From Aegilops tauschii subsp. strangulata (taxonomy: Eukaryota > Streptophyta > Magnoliopsida > Poales > Poaceae), in the NCBI RefSeq assembly GCF_002575655.3, contig NC_053040.3, forward strand, positions 157,791,148 to 157,855,147: DNA of 64,000 bases, written 5' to 3'. The notes beneath the pieces are model-generated. The model made no database searches. It was not told the origin of the DNA and saw only the letters and a program-made list of their open reading frames with translations. The translations under genes were made by a program, and so were the position numbers. Position 1 is the stretch's first letter, and every line of letters starts with the position of its first letter. Of the stretch, positions 59,628 through 64,000 are shown piece after piece.

Positions 59628-62600
59628 TTCATGCATTAGAGTGTTGCATCATGTCTACATTTCACAGAAACCTGAAATGGGGATGCCAGAAACCCCCAGC
59701 ACCCCCCCTGGAACAACTAGGGTTTACTAAAATTCTTTTCAATGAACCTGAAATGCCCTCCATAAATGTTCACCACCTTTGGTCTTGGCTAAAACCTCTG
59801 CCAAAAATGGTTTCATATTTTTGGAGGCCATCTTGGATTTTTGCACAAGCCATAAGTATTTGCATTTGGGCATTTTAAATGCTATAAATATTTTCAAATG
59901 CCCAAATAATCTTGAAGGTATTTTTAGGCTGTTGGGAATAATCTCAAAGGTGCCCCAGAATATTTTCAGGATTTTTCCAAATGAAATAGTAGTTTTACTA
60001 TTTCAAAACACAGTACAGAAATAAATAAAAAGAGAAAAGAATAGAAGGCAGAGAAACTTACCTGGCAGCCCACCTGGCGGCCCAGCACTGTGCTGGCCCG
60101 CGCCAGTCAGCTGCCTGCTCTCGCCAGAGCAGGCAGAGAGGTGACGCCGGCGAGCGCGAGCTCGCCACCACGCCACCTGCTTGCCGCCCTCGCCGCGGAT
60201 GAGCTAGCCGACCTCCCTTGACGCGCCCCGAGTCCCTGGACATCGCCATTCTCCCCCATCGCCTCTCCCTCGCCTTCTTCCCACCATGGCCGACGCCGCC
60301 GCAGCCACCTCACCGGAGTAGCCGCGCCCACCGTCGACCTCGCGCCGTACCACCATGTCCTACAGCACCGCCGTTGCCCACTCCTTCGAGCAAGCCGAGC
60401 CCCGAGCGCTCGGTTGCCCCGAAGCTCCGCCACCGACCTCGCCTTCGCCGCTCACCGTCGGAGATCCCCTCCGCCGTCGCCACTGCTACAGCTCGTCTCC
60501 GACCTCGCCGCCTGCTCCGTCGCAACTGCCGTGAGCATGGCCACCTTCCCATCCTCTCCTCTCTCTCTCTCTCTCTCGAGCTCTGTAGACACCGCACGAA
60601 GCTCACCCGTACGCGCCGCCGCACGAGCTCGTCGCCGACGAGGCTCCGGCCATCCAACGGCCACACCACCGTAGCCATTAGCTTCACCGCAACGCCAGGA
60701 ACCCGTAGCACCCTCGCACGTTCCTCGCCGTGCTCTCTAGCTACGGTTTCAACCACGCCCGTACCCCGGCAGCCGCACGGCTCGTCGCCGGCGTCGATTC
60801 CGGCGACCCCGAGCTCCACTACCACCACCAGTCGACGCGGCTTGCCCCCAGCTACACGTAGGTACTCTCCGCCGTCCTTTTGGTCGCCGGAGGAGGGAAC
60901 CCGCACTCCACCGCTGCATCTGGATGTCGCCGGCGGCTAAACGCCGGCGAGTCAGCGTGGTTTGACCACGGGTTGACCCCCCAGGGTCACTGACAAGTGG
61001 GGCCCGCCTGCTAAATAAATCTGGGTTAGAGTTAAAACTAATTCTAAATAACTAATTACCTAACAGTGACACTGACACAGGGGACCCACACGTCAGGTTT
61101 GACCTGGACGACCCCGTTGACTTGCTGACGTCACACTGACGTCAGGCTGACGCAGTAAAGCATTTACTGGAATTATTCTTATATTGGAAATTCCAGAAAT
61201 TATCACAAACTTCAAAAAATCATAGAAAATAATCTATAGCTCAGAATGAAAAGATTTATATATGAAAAATGATCAGAAAAATCCATTCTATCCATCTGTA
61301 CTGGTTTCATGAATGATTAAGCAAGTTAACCTACTGTTTTATACAGAACAAGATAAAGCATTAATATGGGCCATTTATGAACTTGGAATTTGAATCATTG
61401 ATTCAAATTAGTCCAAACCCATCTGGTCTTAGTTGCATTAGCCCAACACATCCATCTTGCCATGTCTCATGCATGCATCATATTGTTGCACTTGCCTGGT
61501 GTTGATTGTGCTTCGGTATGCTCATCGTGGTAGGTCCTGCCTCCGAGGATATTCACGAGTATCCAACTGAAGGGCAGTATCCCACCACCACTCCGTCAGG
61601 CAAGCAACCCATTGATCATTTCGATACAAACCCATCTTCTCGCTTCTGCTCTCGTTTACTGCATTAAGACAACGCGATTCAAACTGCTGTGTGTTGCGGT
61701 AGTTGAACCCACTTTCCTTTGCATGACCTGTCATTGCCACAGTAACTAGATGAAACCCACTAGCATGTGTAGGAGTTGATTGAGCCATGTTGTGTGTTCC
61801 TACAATGCTATGCTTGCTATGCTTAGAGTTGTGTCAGGTCTGGCTCATCAGGGTGATGAACTAGAGTGAAAGTGTGTGTGTCGGTAAAGGGAGTAAAGTG
61901 TTGAATACAATTTGGTAAAGGTATCAATGGGAGGCCATGTAGGAGTACATGGTGGGTTGTTCCATTGAGACTGTCCCTAAGAACTGAGATCTGTATGCGT
62001 GATTTAAGATTCAGCTACTACCACACATTGGGCCCGAAACCAATGGACCCCCTCGGCTTCTTATTCACCCTTGTCCTCTGTCCAGGAGTTGCACGTAGTT
62101 TCTGGTGTTTGTAGTAAGCTGGAGGCCGTGGACAGCGCTGACCAAGGGGTGGGCTGTGATGCGGTAGGCTCGTGGCACGGTGTACCGAGTCGCTCGTTTG
62201 GTGTCCGGGAACCCTGCACACATCGTTTGGGGCCGTATGTGGAAACCTCGGCCGGACTCCCTGCGGATGGAACCTAAATAGGCGCTAAACCTGGACTAGA
62301 GACTCGAGTGTTTAGGTAGGCTGTGGCCGACACCCACGTTGGGCTTCCGCTTGAAGGTTGCCGAGTACACGTCGTGTAGCGACGATAAGTGGTGAGAGCG
62401 TGTGTGACGAAGTACACCCCTGCAGGGTATGAAACTATTCGAATAGCCGCGTCTGCGGTAAAGGACTACTTGGTCGCTTATGCAGTTCATAGACAAGTAA
62501 ATGGATACTACTTAAAGCCTCAAGATAAGTGTGAGTACCGCGGATGGCCCTCTCGTTGGATGACGAGGGAGGATCCACGGTGGAGTATTGAGATGGTGAT

Positions 62601-63681
62601 TAGTGGACTCGTGTGCGAAAACTATTTCACAAGTGGTGTATCGTAGGATAGCTTAGCCAAGAGTCAAAGCTGGCTTGCTGCAATAACCCCACTACCTTCT
62701 TGAGAATGAACATGTATAGTAGGATCTGTTGTAAGACTTGCTGAGTACCTTTGTACTCATGTTGCTTTAATTACTGTTTTCAGACGACAACACCGCCCCT
62801 TCTGACGGGTTCTACGTAGAACTCGACGACGACGAGTGACGCGCCACCCAGGTGGTGATCTAGGCTTGTGAAGGGCCTATGTAGATAGACAGGCTTCGTC
62901 AAGCCTTCTTTCTTTCTAGTGTCTGTACCCAGACAGTTTGCTTCCGCATGTGCTTGTATGATTGTATGACTTGAGTGTCGGGTCATGTGACCCCTATCTG
63001 TATGAACAAGTTATGTAAGGCTCTCCGGAGCCCTTTAAATGAAGTACTTGAGTTGTAGAGTTTTGTTGTGATGCCATGTTGTATTTGCACATATCGAGCA
63101 TATTGTGTGTATGTTTGAAATGCTTGGTATGTGTGGGATCCGACAATCTAGTTGTTTATCTTTAGCAGCCTCTCTTATGGGGAAATGTAGTCTGGTGCCT
63201 CCTTGAGCCATAGTAGTCCGCTACAGCCCGGTTCACCGGAGTCCTGCTAGCCCAGCACTACTGCTCTGGACACCTGACTGGCCGGCATGTGAATCATATC
63301 GTTCCTGTGTCTGTCCCTTCGGGGAAATGTCACGCGGTGACATCCGGAGTCCTGCCTAGCCTGCTACAGCCCGGGTTCCCGGAGTCCTGTTAGCCCAGTG
63401 CTACAGCCCGGACTCACACGCTGCTGACCGACACGTTCGATGTTGATTCATGTATGCCTGTCCCCATACGTTAGTGCCGCTTTGGGTTCACGACTAGCCA
63501 TGTCGGCCCGGGTTCTCTGTCATATGGATGCTAGCGACATTATCATATACGTGAGCCAAAAGGCGCAAACGGTCCTGGGCCATGGTAAGGCGACACCCGT
63601 GGGAGTACCGTGCGTGAGGCCGCAATGTTATATGAGGTGTTACAGGCTAGATCGGTGTGATTTGGAATCGGGGTCCTGACA
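59611..63681 (+). repeat. 3' LTR of element B
   Basis: Length is 4071 bp, the same family as 36303-40328. It includes 45 bp missing from the 5' copy and a longer CT run (about 60559-60576). It is followed by ACTTT, the right half of the target-site duplication. GC-rich open frames (60218-60940) are LTR sequence. Confidence 0.92.
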
Positions 63682-64000
63682 ACTTTATTCAAGCAGCAAG
63701 CAAAAAAAATGACGCTCCAAGCAAAACACATATCATGTGGTGAATAAAAATATAGCTCCAAGTAAAGTTACCGATGAATGAAGACGAAAGAGGGGATGCC
63801 TTCCGGGGCATCCCCAAGCTTAGACGCTTGGTTATCCTTGAATATTACCTTGGGGTGCCTTGGGAATCCCCAAGCTTAGGCTCTGGCCACTCCTTATTCC
63901 ATAGTCCATCGAATCTTTACCCAAAACTTGAAAACTTCACAACACAAAACTTAACAGAAAATCTCGTGAGCTCCGTTAGCGAAAGAAAACAAAACACTAC
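63682..64000 (-). mobile_element. Element C internal domain, part 2
   Basis: This is noncoding continuation of element C to the window edge. It has a GGGGATGCC/GGCATCCCC hairpin (63792-63815) and two more CCCCAAGCTTAG phrases (about 63812 and 63869), the same motif as C's polypurine tract at 34350. Confidence 0.65.

Larger units (their letters stand above)
36303..63681 (+). mobile_element. Element B: Tekay/Del-type chromovirus, interrupted by element D
   Basis: LTRs of about 4.0 kb (36303-40328, 59611-63681), a Met-tRNA PBS, an extra ORF, gag-pol with a C-terminal chromodomain, and a PPT (GAGTGGGGGTGAG, 59597-59609) are all present. Flanking 5-mers are ACTGT and ACTTT, a duplication with one difference. 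Without the 13.3-kb element D, B is about 14.1 kb. Its reading frames look open apart from D, so B was probably competent when D arrived. Confidence 0.92.

Overview
The window looks like intergenic DNA from a large grass genome, very probably a Triticeae species (wheat, Aegilops or barley type). The evidence is nested multi-kilobase LTR retrotransposons, CACTA transposons, Stowaway-type MITE ends and CG-rich plant-like signals, with no recognisable housekeeping gene. All family names given are lineage-level calls made from motifs, not database matches.

Layout. (1) 1-10775: the 3' part of a Tat-lineage Ty3/gypsy element on the + strand. It has the gag C-terminus and a pol broken by two in-frame stops, a six-exon antisense gene (9068 to 5275), and a 1143-bp 3' LTR. 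(2) 10776-16920: low-copy-looking DNA with MITE remnants, a possible 87-residue gene with its own TATA box (11250-11613), a 34-bp-stem hairpin, and a TATA-led noncoding-looking locus built from diverged repeat modules that end in a 230-bp tandem duplication. (3) 16921-20559: layered tandem repeats leading into the right end of a CACTA element. (4) 20560-21491: a repeat carrying about ten copies of a TCGGTGAGACCGA-like motif. (5) 21492-64000: a nest of retrotransposons.

The nest, outermost first. Element A (minus) has a 3.87-kb LTR from 21492 to 28898 and a decayed internal domain to 31068. Its LTR holds element E (24503-28035, perfect TSD CTCGC), a small LTR element whose only long ORF starts with an RRM like that of polypyrimidine-tract-binding proteins. 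Element C (minus, no coding capacity) entered A's internal domain; its LTR (31069-34346) holds a complete 1.6-kb CACTA element (TSD TGG) that carries a 5S rRNA-like sequence. Element B (36303-63681, plus), a Tekay/Del-type chromovirus with 4-kb LTRs, entered C. Element D (44711-57970, minus), another chromovirus of the same lineage, entered B's pol gene (perfect TSD TTACA).

B and D both carry, between the primer-binding site and gag, a conserved extra ORF of about 255 residues of unknown function. This ORF, the RRM capture by E, the 5S-like promoter region inside the CACTA element, and the antisense spliced gene of the Tat element are the observations most worth following up.
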